Part shown: piece by piece, positions 1-7,603 of the stretch | Numbering within the stretch: the first letter of the stretch is position 1 | Layout of the letters: each line of letters begins with the position of its first letter | NCBI GenBank assembly: GCA_003454835.1 | Contig: DMTA01000168.1 | Location: 1 to 12,856 of the forward strand | Direction of reading: 5' to 3' | DNA: 12,856 nt | Source: Achromobacter sp. | GTDB lineage: Bacteria > Pseudomonadota > Gammaproteobacteria > Burkholderiales > Burkholderiaceae_B | Translations under genes and position numbers: made by a program | Notes under the pieces: model-generated | What the model was told of the DNA's origin: nothing | The model's input: only the letters and a program-made list of their open reading frames with translations | Databases searched by the model: none

Positions 1-621
<621 letters not shown>

Positions 622-657
622 TCGACCCGTACCGATCCATGCGCGTTTAGCCGCCAG

Positions 658-683
658 AACGCCCTCCGTCGGAGGGCGTTTTG
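658..683 (+). terminator. Rho-independent terminator after kdgD
   Basis: A perfect 11-bp inverted repeat, AACGCCCTCCG (658-668) and CGGAGGGCGTT (670-680), runs into a TTTT tract at 679-682. It begins 36 bases after the kdgD stop codon and is well placed to end the upstream transcript before the GntR gene, which would then need its own promoter. Confidence 0.9.
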
Positions 684-718
684 CTTCTTGATGCAAAGAA
701 AAGTTGGCGGAAATCGCC

Positions 719-736
719 CCGTATGTTGTCATATGG
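719..736. promoter_or_regulatory. Candidate operator palindrome upstream of the GntR gene
   Basis: The sequence CCgTATG-TTGT-CATAtGG has TATG/CATA arms (722-725 and 730-733) around a 4-base centre, with CC/GG pairing further out. Small AT-rich dyads of this size are typical of FCD-type GntR operators. It lies about 150 bases before the regulator's start codon, in the 684-884 stretch that otherwise shows no gene. Autoregulation, or shared control with kdgD, is an inference; no clear -35/-10 pair was found to anchor it. Confidence 0.35.
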
Positions 737-884
737 CCCCAGCGCATCCTTGCGGTCGCGTGCTGTTGGCGCAGCCGATCCCATCGGGCCGGACACCCGT
801 GGGGCATCAGAGGAACGCGTACACTTGCGGCTGCGCGCCAGGCCGCCAGCCTCGCCCGCAGCGATTTTCCCTATAAGAGAGACA

Positions 885-1610
885 ATGCAAACTCCCGCCC
901 GGCCTCCCCGCTCGCGCCTGACCGATTTCGTCATCGAGGAACTGACCAAGCGCCTCGATGCGCGACAGTACCGCGCCGGCGACAAGCTGCCCTCCGAGCA
1001 CGCGCTGTGCGACGAGTTCGAGGTCAGCCGCACCGTCATCCGCGAAGCCGTGGCCTCCATGCGGCTGAGCGGCCGCCTGGTCAGCAAGCCCGGCATCGGC
1101 GTTTTCGTTACCGAAGACCGCGAAAAGCCCATCGATTTTGTCGTGGAGCCCGCCACCGACCCGCGCTGGGCACTGCACATCATGGAATTGCGCGCCGGCC
1201 TTGAAGTGGAAGCCTGTGGGCTGGCGGCAGAGCGCCGCAGCGCGGCGGATCTGAGCGGCATCGTCGAAGCCTTTGACGCCTTCAACCGCGCCACCCGCGA
1301 CATGGAAGCCGCCGTCAAGGCCGATTATGAATTCCACCTGTCGATCGCCCGCGCGTCGAACAATCCGCACTTTCCGGCCCTGCTGAAGGCGGCGGTGCGC
1401 GACGTGATGCTCGATCTGAACATCAAGCACGGCGGTAAGACGCCCGAAGAACTGGAAACGTACGAGATCCGCAACGTACGTGAACACGAAGCCATCCTGA
1501 CGGCCATCATGCGCCGCGACCCCGGCGCCGCGCGCGCTGCCATGGCGCGCCACCTGGGCGACAGCATCGCGCGGTACCGCAAGCTGCTGTCCCATCCCCC
1601 CGCCATTTAG
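885..1610 (+). CDS. FadR-subfamily GntR transcriptional regulator (FCD domain)
   Basis: A 241-residue DNA-binding regulator. The N-terminal winged helix-turn-helix covers about residues 10-78, with the GntR hallmark GDKLPSEHALCDEFEVSRTVIREAV and a wing ending GIGVFV. The C-terminal all-helical FCD ligand domain covers about residues 97-232 and shows the usual metal-site pattern: D147 and H151 in DYEFH, H201 in REHEAI and H223 in ARHLGDS. Such regulators usually repress catabolic genes and let go on binding a small carboxylic or sugar acid. The frame is open back to 681, but the ATG at 885 is chosen because it follows a purine-rich AAGAGAGA stretch and places the HTH where the family has it. 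The neighbouring kdgD makes a hexarate-pathway effector plausible, not proven. The gene follows a terminator, so it is probably transcribed separately. Confidence 0.9.
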   Translation: MQTPARPPRSRLTDFVIEELTKRLDARQYRAGDKLPSEHALCDEFEVSRTVIREAVASMRLSGRLVSKPGIGVFVTEDREKPIDFVVEPATDPRWALHIMELRAGLEVEACGLAAERRSAADLSGIVEAFDAFNRATRDMEAAVKADYEFHLSIARASNNPHFPALLKAAVRDVMLDLNIKHGGKTPEELETYEIRNVREHEAILTAIMRRDPGAARAAMARHLGDSIARYRKLLSHPPAI

Positions 1611-1627
1611 GCGCCACCCGCGTGCCC

Positions 1628-1649
1628 TCCCGTGAAGCCAATTACGGGA
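1628..1649 (+). terminator. Weak hairpin after the GntR gene
   Basis: Six-base arms TCCCGT (1628-1633) and ACGGGA (1644-1649) enclose a 10-base loop, 18 bases after the GntR stop codon. No proper U-tract follows, so it would be a poor intrinsic terminator. It may simply be a 3' stabilising structure or chance. Confidence 0.25.
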
Positions 1650-1655
1650 ATCCCC

Positions 1656-1710
1656 TTACTTGTTTACTTGTATGACGGCTGCCATCATACGTCTTATTGC
1701 ATAACGTAAT
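1656..1710. promoter_or_regulatory. Candidate operator cluster upstream of the aap operon
   Basis: Three signals are packed together. First, a perfect tandem direct repeat of TTACTTGT (1656-1663 and 1664-1671). Second, a near-perfect 21-bp palindrome at 1670-1690, arms GTATGACGGC and GCCATCATAC around a central T, with one mismatched pair. Third, an AT-rich imperfect dyad TATTGC-ATAAC-GTAATA (1695-1711). The region is much more AT-rich than its surroundings, as expected of a promoter/operator in a GC-rich genome. It lies about 290-345 bases before aapJ. The cognate regulator is unknown; no convincing sigma-70 pair or sigma-54 site was found. Confidence 0.5.
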
Positions 1711-1999
1711 ACGACGCGGCTTCAGTACTGCCTGCGTCTTCCGCGATCCGTAAGACCTGCCGTACCAGTGCCGCCGATGAGCCCCATTCTTACCCTCCGC
1801 AGTACGTACCACCCCTACGCCACGCGCATTCACCGGCGCACCGCCTGACCGGCCCAGAGCCGGCGCTTTTCCCCCAATTCCCGTACCCCGTCCGAATGCG
1901 CGACGCACCCTCCCCGGCTTGCCGGGGCGGACCCCGCACGCTTGGCCGTTTTCGACCCCTCCGCTTTTCAATCACTTTCGATCCCCAGGAGAAATCTCC
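1711..1999 (+). other. Long untranslated leader of the aap operon
   Basis: About 290 bases between the operator cluster and aapJ hold no ORF with convincing coding bias on either strand. Two GC-rich hairpins are visible: CCGGC-CCAGA-GCCGG at 1849-1863, followed by CGCTTTT, and CCCCGGC-TT-GCCGGGG at 1912-1927. The first is terminator-like but short. A strong Shine-Dalgarno AGGAGA (1987-1992) follows. No known riboswitch class was recognised. Confidence 0.4.
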
Positions 2000-3016
2000 A
2001 TGCGCAAGTTTCTGAGCTCCGCCGTTGCGGCAACCCTGCTGTGCGTCGCGTCTGGCGCGCAGGCCGGCGTGACGTTTGACGCCGTCAAGAAAAAGGGCTT
2101 TCTGCAGTGCGGCTTTGCCGGCATTCCCGGTTTCTCGGTGCTCGACAGCAAGGGCGAATGGACCGGCCTGGACGTGGACATGTGCCGCGCCGTCGCGGCC
2201 GCCATGTTCGGCGATGCCTCCAAGGTGAAAGGCAACGTGCTGACCGCGCAGGCCAAGTTCACGGCGCTGCAGTCCGGCGAAATCGACATGCTGTCGCGCA
2301 ACACCACGCAGACGCTGACCCGCGACACCACGCTGGGCCTGATCGGCGTCGGCGTGAACTTTTATGACGCCCAGGGCCTGATCGTGAAGAAGGCGATGAA
2401 CGTCAAGAGCGTGAAGGAACTGGACGGCGCCACCATCTGCGTGCAGCCCGGCACCACCACCGAACTGAACCTGGCCGACTACTTCCGCAGCCGCGGCCTG
2501 ACGTTCAAGCCGGTGCTGGTCGAGAACTACGACGAAAACTTCCGTCTGCTGGAATCGGGCCGCTGCGACGCCTACACCAACGACAAGTCCAACACGGCCG
2601 CCAACATGCGCACGCGCCTGGCCAAGCCCGACGACTGGGAAATCCTGACCGAGAACCTGTCGAAGGAACCGCTCGGCCCCATGGTCCGTCAGGGCGACGA
2701 ACAGTGGTTCAACGTCGTGCGCTGGTCGCTGAACGCGATGCTGGAAGCCGAGGAATATGGCATCACGTCCAAGAACGTGGACGAAATGTTGAAGAGCACC
2801 AACCCGAACGTCCAGCGCATCCTGGGCGTGACGCCGGGCATGGGCAAGAACCTGGGTCTGGACGACAAGTGGGCCTACAACATCATCAAGCAGGTGGGCA
2901 ACTACGGCGAAAGCTATGACCGCGCCATGGGCAAGGACAGCCCGCTGAAGCTGGACCGCGGCCTGAACAAGCTGTGGACGCAAGGCGGCCTGATGTACGG
3001 CTGGCCGGTGCGCTAA
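2000..3016 (+). CDS. aapJ: General L-amino acid ABC transporter, periplasmic binding protein
   Basis: A 338-residue secreted solute-binding protein of the AapJ/BztA family (type 2 periplasmic fold, SBP family 3), which captures L-amino acids in the periplasm and hands them to AapQM. The signal peptide is clear: MRKFLSS, a hydrophobic core, and AQA before a likely cut after residue 22. The mature protein starts with the typical VTFDAVKKKGFLQCG. The family motif AKFTALQSGEIDML lies near residues 84-98, followed by RNTTQTLTRD; C-terminal features are LGPMVRQGDEQW and a long helical tail ending GLMYGWPVR. Length matches AapJ (about 340). The ATG at 2000 is preceded by AGGAGA with an 7-base gap. 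It is first in the operon, followed by a strong hairpin, then an aminotransferase and the rest of the transporter. Substrate range within amino acids cannot be read from sequence. Confidence 0.93.
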   Translation: MRKFLSSAVAATLLCVASGAQAGVTFDAVKKKGFLQCGFAGIPGFSVLDSKGEWTGLDVDMCRAVAAAMFGDASKVKGNVLTAQAKFTALQSGEIDMLSRNTTQTLTRDTTLGLIGVGVNFYDAQGLIVKKAMNVKSVKELDGATICVQPGTTTELNLADYFRSRGLTFKPVLVENYDENFRLLESGRCDAYTNDKSNTAANMRTRLAKPDDWEILTENLSKEPLGPMVRQGDEQWFNVVRWSLNAMLEAEEYGITSKNVDEMLKSTNPNVQRILGVTPGMGKNLGLDDKWAYNIIKQVGNYGESYDRAMGKDSPLKLDRGLNKLWTQGGLMYGWPVR

Positions 3017-3026
3017 GCACGGTCCA

Positions 3027-3053
3027 CGCGGCTCCGCCCTGTGCGGAGCCGCG
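3027..3053 (+). terminator. Intra-operon hairpin downstream of aapJ
   Basis: A perfect 10-bp stem, CGCGGCTCCG (3027-3036) and CGGAGCCGCG (3044-3053), with a 7-base loop starts 10 bases after the aapJ stop. Only a weak U-rich stretch (CTTCATTTCC) follows, so partial termination or protection of the aapJ message from 3' exonucleases is more likely than full termination. Binding-protein genes of ABC operons often carry such structures, giving binding protein in excess over permease; that role here is inferred. Confidence 0.75.
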
Positions 3054-3112
3054 CTTCATTTCCCCGGCCCGCGGGCACGCCCGCGCCAGAACACTCTTTA
3101 CGCAGCAACACC

Positions 3113-4321
3113 ATGAACAGCATCGTCAACGCCCGACTCAAACAGATCAAACCCTCGCCCAGCATGGCCGCCAAGATCGTCGTGGACGAACTCCGTCGCC
3201 AGGGCCGCGAGATCGCCGACTACACGCTGGGCGAGCCCGACATGCCCACGCCCGCGCACATCGCGCGCGCCGGCCAGGAAGCCATCGCGGGCGGCGACAT
3301 CCGCTACACCAGCCCGAACGGCACCGTCGGTCTGCGCAAAGCCATCGCCAACAGCCTGGAACAGACCATTGGCGTGCGCTACGGCATGGACCAGATCACC
3401 GTAGGCGCCGGCGCCAAGCAGATCATCGCCGCCGCGCTGACCGCCAGCCTGGAGCCGGGTGACGAAGTCATCGTCTGCGCGCCGTACTGGGTTTCCTATC
3501 CGGACATGGTGCTGCTGGGCGAAGGCAAGCCGGTCGTCGTCACCGGCCCCGAGTCGCAAGGCTTCAAGCTCGACGCCGCCACGCTGGAAGCCGCCATCAC
3601 GCCGCGCACGCGCTGGCTGATCCTGAATTCGCCCAGCAATCCCAGCGGCGCCGTGTACAGCGCCACCGAGCTGCGCGCGCTGACCGACGTGCTGCTGCGC
3701 CATCCCCACGTGTGGATCCTGAGCGACGAGATCTACGCGCCCTTCACCTACAGCGGCCAGGCCCACGCATCGCCGGTGCAGGTCGAGCCCAAGCTGGTTG
3801 AGCGCACGCTCGTCGTCAACGGCATGTCCAAGTCCTACGCCATGACCGGCTGGCGCGTCGGCTACGGCGCCGGCCCGGCCGACCTCATCAAAGCGATGAG
3901 CACCGTCATGTCGCAAAGCACCTCGTGCCCCAGCGCGATCTCGCAAGCGGCGGCGCAGGCAGCCCTGGAAGGCGATCAGTCCAGCGTCACGGAAATGGTC
4001 GAAATCTTCAAGAAGCGCCGCGACCTCATCGTGAGCCGCCTGAACGCCATCCCGGGCATTTCGTGCGCCATGCCCGACGGCGCGTTCTATGTATACGCCA
4101 ACGTGCAGGGTCTGATCGGCAAGAAGGGTCCCGACGGCGAGCTGAAGACGGACCTGGACGTGAGCCTGTTCTTCCTGCGCGAAGCGGGTGTGGCGGTGAT
4201 CGACGGCGGATCGTATGGCCTGTCGCCGTACGTGCGCTTCTCGTTCGCGACCTCCACCGAGGTCATCGAACAAGGCATGGATCGCCTGACCGTTGCGGTC
4301 AGCGCCCTGATGGCGGGCTGA
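3113..4321 (+). CDS. PLP-dependent class I aminotransferase (aspartate/aromatic type)
   Basis: A 402-residue fold-type I, class I aminotransferase, likely using an amino acid and 2-oxoglutarate in the cytoplasm. Key residues are visible: the GEPDMPTP N-terminal loop, RYTSPNGT (substrate/PLP region), N176 in SNPSG, D205 and Y208 in SDEIYA, the PLP lysine K240 in NGMSKSYAMTGWRVGYG, and the carboxylate-binding arginine R375 in YVRFSFA. The pattern fits the I-gamma group (bacterial aspartate aminotransferase and relatives), but substrate cannot be assigned. The ATG at 3113 is chosen because an upstream alternative in frame would start inside the hairpin loop; the Shine-Dalgarno is weak. The gene sits between aapJ and aapQ, with only 3 bases before the aapQ start, so it is almost certainly co-transcribed with the transporter. 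This suggests transamination of an imported amino acid. Confidence 0.92.
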   Translation: MNSIVNARLKQIKPSPSMAAKIVVDELRRQGREIADYTLGEPDMPTPAHIARAGQEAIAGGDIRYTSPNGTVGLRKAIANSLEQTIGVRYGMDQITVGAGAKQIIAAALTASLEPGDEVIVCAPYWVSYPDMVLLGEGKPVVVTGPESQGFKLDAATLEAAITPRTRWLILNSPSNPSGAVYSATELRALTDVLLRHPHVWILSDEIYAPFTYSGQAHASPVQVEPKLVERTLVVNGMSKSYAMTGWRVGYGAGPADLIKAMSTVMSQSTSCPSAISQAAAQAALEGDQSSVTEMVEIFKKRRDLIVSRLNAIPGISCAMPDGAFYVYANVQGLIGKKGPDGELKTDLDVSLFFLREAGVAVIDGGSYGLSPYVRFSFATSTEVIEQGMDRLTVAVSALMAG

Positions 4322-4324
4322 ACC

Positions 4325-5515
4325 GTGGCGCAGCACACCGCTCAACACCCGGTGCAGCGCCCGCCGCGCCGGGTCTCCTGGAATGATCCGGCCACGCGGG
4401 CGCTGGTTTACCAGGCGCTGGCCCTGGCGCTCGTCGGGGCCGGCGTCTGGTTCCTGGTCCACAACACGCTGCACAACCTGTCGCTGCGCAACATCGCGAC
4501 AGGTTTCGGCTTTCTCAACCGCGAGGCGGGTTTCGCCATCGGCGAATCCGTCATCGCCTATGGGCCTGCGGACACTTACGGACGCGCCATCTTCGCCGGC
4601 ATCCTGAACACGCTGCGCGTGGGCCTGCTGGCGCTGATTGCCGCGACGATCCTGGGCGTTTTCATCGGCATCGGGCGTCTGTCCAAGAACTGGCTCGTCA
4701 ACAAGATCACTTCGGTGTACGTCGAGGTGATGCGCAACGTGCCGCTGCTGCTGCAGCTGTTCTTCTGGTACGCGCTCATCACCGAGAACATGCCCGGCCC
4801 CCGGCAGGCGCACAATCCGCTGCCCGGCGTCTTCATCTCCAACCGCGGCCTCAAGGTGCCGGGGCTGGAAGGCGCCTCGCTGGACTGGGTGCTGTTCGGA
4901 CTGGGGCTGGCCATCGTGGCGATCATCGCCGTGGGACATTGGGCCACCAAGCGCCAGGAGGCGACGGGTCAGCCGTTCAAACTGGGTCGCACAGCCATCG
5001 GCCTGCTGGTCGCATTCCCGATCATCGGTTGGCTCGCCAGCGGCGCATCGCTGTCGCTGGACATGCCCGCGCTCAAGGGCTTCAACTTCGTCGGCGGCCT
5101 GACGCTCTCGCCGGAGTTCGTCGCCCTCTTCCTGGGCTTGACCGTCTATACGTCCGCCTTCATTGCGGAAGTCGTGCGCTCGGGCATCCAGGCCGTCAAC
5201 AACGGCCAGTGGGAAGCGGCCGGCTCGCTGGGCCTGCCGCGCCGGCTGGTGCTGCGCCTGGTGATCCTGCCGCAGGCGTTGCGCGTCATCATCCCGCCGA
5301 TGACCAGCCAATACCTGAACCTGCTGAAGAACAGCTCGCTGGCGGTGGCTATCGGCTATCCGGACATCGTGTCGGTGGTGAACACCACGCTGAACCAGAC
5401 GGGCCAGGCCATCGAGGGCATCCTCATCATCATGGCCGCCTACCTGACCGTCAGCCTGTCGATCTCGATATTCATGAACTGGTACAACAAGCGCATCGCG
5501 CTGGTGGAGCGTTGA
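4325..5515 (+). CDS. aapQ: General L-amino acid ABC transporter permease AapQ
   Basis: A 396-residue inner-membrane permease of the HisM/AapQ family, pairing with AapM. The first membrane segment is near residues 24-46, then a periplasmic stretch with NREAGFAIGES, and the family-typical YGRAIFAGILNTLRVG before the transporter core. The core contains EVMRNVPLLLQLFFWY and, from residue 297, the cytoplasmic EAA loop (EAAGSLGLPRRLVLRLVILPQALRVIIPP) that docks to the ATPase. Length matches AapQ (about 400), longer than the usual 220-residue HisM-type permeases because of extra N-terminal and central segments. GTG at 4325 is the start: it lies 3 bases after the aminotransferase stop, and no in-frame ATG occurs before the core. 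A GGCGGG stretch just upstream is a weak ribosome site, so translation may depend on coupling to the aminotransferase. One base separates its stop from the aapM start. Confidence 0.93.
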   Translation: MAQHTAQHPVQRPPRRVSWNDPATRALVYQALALALVGAGVWFLVHNTLHNLSLRNIATGFGFLNREAGFAIGESVIAYGPADTYGRAIFAGILNTLRVGLLALIAATILGVFIGIGRLSKNWLVNKITSVYVEVMRNVPLLLQLFFWYALITENMPGPRQAHNPLPGVFISNRGLKVPGLEGASLDWVLFGLGLAIVAIIAVGHWATKRQEATGQPFKLGRTAIGLLVAFPIIGWLASGASLSLDMPALKGFNFVGGLTLSPEFVALFLGLTVYTSAFIAEVVRSGIQAVNNGQWEAAGSLGLPRRLVLRLVILPQALRVIIPPMTSQYLNLLKNSSLAVAIGYPDIVSVVNTTLNQTGQAIEGILIIMAAYLTVSLSISIFMNWYNKRIALVER

Positions 5516-5516
5516 G

Positions 5517-6617
5517 ATGAGCAGCACTACGCAAACCCTGAGCGCAAACGTCGCGCCGCCCGGCGCCCAAACCGGCGCCTGGGCCTGGATGCGGTCGCGC
5601 CTGTTCTCCTCGCCGCTCAACATCCTGATCACCGTGCTCGTGGCATGGTGCCTCTTGATGGCCTTGCCGGCGCTGGTGGAATGGGCCTTCATCAAGGCCA
5701 GCTTTGACGCGACCAACGCGCAGGAATGCCGCGCGGCCGGCGGCGCCTGCTGGGCGTTCATTGTCGAAAAGCACCGGCTGATCCTATTCGGCACCTATCC
5801 GTTCGACGAGCAGTGGCGTCCGTTGATCGCCACCGGCATCCTGATCGCGGTGATCGTGGCCAGCGGCATGCGCCGTTTCTGGAACGGCAAGCTGGCGCTC
5901 ATCTGGACCCTGGGCCTCGCGGCGGTGTCCGTGCTGATGTGGGGCGGCGTGTTCGGCCTGACCTACGTCGAGAACGCCCGTTGGGGCGGCCTGCCGCTGA
6001 CCCTGATCCTGGCGACCTTCGGCATTGCCTTCGCGTTTCCGATCGGCGTGCTGCTGGCGTTGGGACGCCGCTCGAAGATGCCGGCCATCAAGGCGCTGTG
6101 CGTCGTGTACATCGAGCTGATCCGCGGCGTGCCGCTCATCAGCCTGCTGTTCATGTCGTCGGTCATGCTGCCGCTCTTCCTGCCGGAAGGCTTCACCATC
6201 GACAAGCTGCTGCGCGCGCAGATCGCGATCATCATGTTTGCCGCGGCGTATATCGCGGAAACGGTGCGCGGCGGCCTGCAGGCCATTCCGAAGGGGCAGT
6301 ACGAAGGCGCGGATTCGCTGGGCCTGAACTATTGGCAGCAGATGCGCAAGATCATCCTGCCGCAGGCGCTCAAGATCGTGATCCCGCCGCTGGTGGGCAT
6401 CTTCATCAGCCTGTTCAAGGACACGTCGCTGGTCGTGATCATCGGCATCTTCGATCTGACGCTGGCGGCCAAGGCGGCCCTGTCCGACGCGGCATGGCGA
6501 GGTTTCGGGGTGGAGGCCTATCTCTTCATCTCGCTCATCTACTTCGTTTTCTGCTATTCCATGTCCAAATACAGCCGCGCGCTCGAACAGCGCCTGGCCA
6601 CCGGGCACGCCCGGTAA
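5517..6617 (+). CDS. aapM: General L-amino acid ABC transporter permease AapM
   Basis: A 366-residue inner-membrane permease, the second half of the AapQM channel. It shows a hydrophobic segment near residues 37-58, the periplasmic CRAAGGACWAFIVEKHRLILFGTYPFDEQWRP region that marks AapM/BztC proteins, then the core with the segment YIELIRGVPLISLLFM and the EAA loop from residue 263 (EGADSLGLNYWQQMRKIILPQALKIVIPP). Length is close to AapM (about 380). The ATG at 5517 follows the aapQ TGA by one base, and GGTGGAG inside the end of aapQ serves as ribosome site, so the two permeases are probably made in a coupled way. The gene is followed 18 bases later by aapP. Confidence 0.94.
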   Translation: MSSTTQTLSANVAPPGAQTGAWAWMRSRLFSSPLNILITVLVAWCLLMALPALVEWAFIKASFDATNAQECRAAGGACWAFIVEKHRLILFGTYPFDEQWRPLIATGILIAVIVASGMRRFWNGKLALIWTLGLAAVSVLMWGGVFGLTYVENARWGGLPLTLILATFGIAFAFPIGVLLALGRRSKMPAIKALCVVYIELIRGVPLISLLFMSSVMLPLFLPEGFTIDKLLRAQIAIIMFAAAYIAETVRGGLQAIPKGQYEGADSLGLNYWQQMRKIILPQALKIVIPPLVGIFISLFKDTSLVVIIGIFDLTLAAKAALSDAAWRGFGVEAYLFISLIYFVFCYSMSKYSRALEQRLATGHAR

Positions 6618-6635
6618 ACCCGAAGGAGAACAGGC

Positions 6636-7376
6636 ATGTCCGATGCCATCATTCGTCTGCAGGACGTGAACAAGTGGTACGGCCAGTTCCACGTGCTGCG
6701 CAACATCAATCTGAACGTCGCCCAGGGCGAGCGCATCGTGGTGTGCGGCCCGTCGGGCTCGGGCAAGTCCACGATGATCCGCTGCATCAACCGGCTGGAG
6801 GAACACCAGAAGGGCCAGATCATCGTCGACGGCACCGAGCTGACCAGTGACCTCAAGCACATCGAGACCATCCGCCGCGAAGTCGGCATGGTGTTCCAGC
6901 ACTTCAATCTGTTCCCGCACCTGACGGTGCTGGAAAACCTGACGCTGGGCCCGATGTGGGTGCTGAAACAATCGCGCGCCCAGGCTGAGGCAACCGCCAT
7001 GAAGTACCTGGAACGCGTCCGCATTCCCGATCAGGCCGCCAAATTCCCAGGCCAGTTGTCCGGCGGGCAGCAGCAGCGCGTGGCGATCGCGCGTTCGCTG
7101 TGCATGAACCCGAAGGTCATGCTGTTCGACGAGCCCACGTCGGCGCTGGACCCGGAAATGGTCAAGGAAGTGCTGGACGTGATGGTGACGCTGGCGCAGG
7201 AAAGCGGCATGACGATGATCTGCGTGACCCACGAGATGGGCTTTGCGCGTAAGGTGGCGAACCGCGTGATCTTCATGGATCGCGGCGAGATCATCGAGGA
7301 AAACAATCCGGATGATTTCTTCGATCATCCGCAGAGCGAACGGACCAAGCTGTTCCTGAGCCAGATCCTGCATTGA
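6636..7376 (+). CDS. aapP: General L-amino acid ABC transporter ATP-binding protein AapP
   Basis: A 246-residue cytoplasmic ATPase of the polar amino acid uptake family (HisP/GlnQ/AapP). All motifs are intact: Walker [10 protein letters not shown] at residues 38-46, Q-loop Q86 in [13 protein letters not shown], signature LSGGQQQ at 141-147, Walker B VMLFDE at 161-166 with D-loop SALD next, and the switch histidine H199 in VTHEMG. It powers import through AapQM by ATP hydrolysis. The start is fixed by a strong AAGGAG (6623-6628) 7 bases before the ATG. It is the last gene of the operon, and a strong terminator begins 30 bases after its stop. Confidence 0.96.
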   Translation: MSDAIIRLQDVNKWYGQFHVLRNINLNVAQGERIVVCGPSGSGKSTMIRCINRLEEHQKGQIIVDGTELTSDLKHIETIRREVGMVFQHFNLFPHLTVLENLTLGPMWVLKQSRAQAEATAMKYLERVRIPDQAAKFPGQLSGGQQQRVAIARSLCMNPKVMLFDEPTSALDPEMVKEVLDVMVTLAQESGMTMICVTHEMGFARKVANRVIFMDRGEIIEENNPDDFFDHPQSERTKLFLSQILH

Positions 7377-7405
7377 CGCGCTGGAAAACCGCCAAGCAGT
7401 GCTTC

Positions 7406-7437
7406 AAGCCGCCTTCTTGCAGGGCGGCTTTTTTGTT
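7406..7437 (+). terminator. Rho-independent terminator of the aap operon
   Basis: Arms AAGCCGCC (7406-7413) and GGCGGCTT (7423-7430) form a perfect 8-bp stem with a 9-base loop, followed by TTTTTTGTTT. This is a strong classical terminator for the + strand. A smaller dyad AAGCA-G-TGCTT (7394-7404) lies just before it. Confidence 0.93.
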
Positions 7438-7467
7438 TGGGGATTGCTTGGCGTCTCTGCAGCAAGC

Positions 7468-7596
7468 GTGCCCGAACAGGCGTTGAAGGACGCGCTCCAG
7501 ACCCAGATCGGCCTGGGCAATCTGGACCGCATCCCTGCCGATGGCAAATGGCTGGACCTCGGCTACGCGGATTCGATCGCCGGCAAGGCCTACTGA
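7468..7596 (+). pseudogene. Coding-like 3' remnant, possibly of a solute-binding protein gene
   Basis: An open stretch that could encode about 42 residues (VPEQALKDALQTQ, then GNLDRIPADGKWLDLGYADSIAGKAY) ends in TGA 7 bases before the oppositely oriented porin stop. Codon third positions are strongly GC-rich, as in neighbouring real genes, yet there is no ribosome site and it begins just after the aap terminator. The helix followed by a KWLDLGYADSI tail recalls the C-terminal end of NitT/TauT-type ABC solute-binding proteins; this is a weak impression, not an identification. The best reading is the tail of a gene whose 5' part was deleted. A free-standing small protein starting at GTG 7468 cannot be excluded. 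The frame also extends up to an ATG at 7399, but that would run through the terminator hairpin and is unlikely. Confidence 0.4.
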
Positions 7597-7603
7597 CGCG
7601 TGG

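Noticed and set aside
681..884. N-terminal extension of the GntR regulator
   Set aside because: It starts inside the kdgD terminator, has no ribosome site, and adds sequence before the usual winged-helix start.
1670..1690. NikR (nickel) operator, because of GTATGA ... TCATAC half-sites
   Set aside because: The known E. coli NikR site has these half-sites 16 bases apart; here they are 9 apart, and no nickel genes are nearby.
1660..1760. Sigma-54 promoter for the aap operon (expected for nitrogen-controlled amino acid uptake)
   Set aside because: A TTGC occurs at 1697-1700, but no GG lies 10 bases before its GC, so the -24/-12 spacing fails.
3098..5794. Very long open frame (about 898 codons) on the minus strand opposite the aminotransferase and aapQ
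   Set aside because: It is the antisense image of GC-rich genes with clear protein families. Its composition (rich in Arg, Gln, Asp, His, Ala, Gly) shows no domain and there is no ribosome site.
5784..7373. Long open frame (about 529 codons) on the minus strand opposite aapM and aapP
   Set aside because: Antisense shadow of two intact transporter genes; low-complexity, Gln/His/Arg-rich and without recognisable motifs.
7399..7596. A 65-residue plus-strand protein starting at ATG 7399
   Set aside because: Its first part is the aap terminator hairpin and U-tract, with no ribosome site; only the part after about 7463 looks coding.
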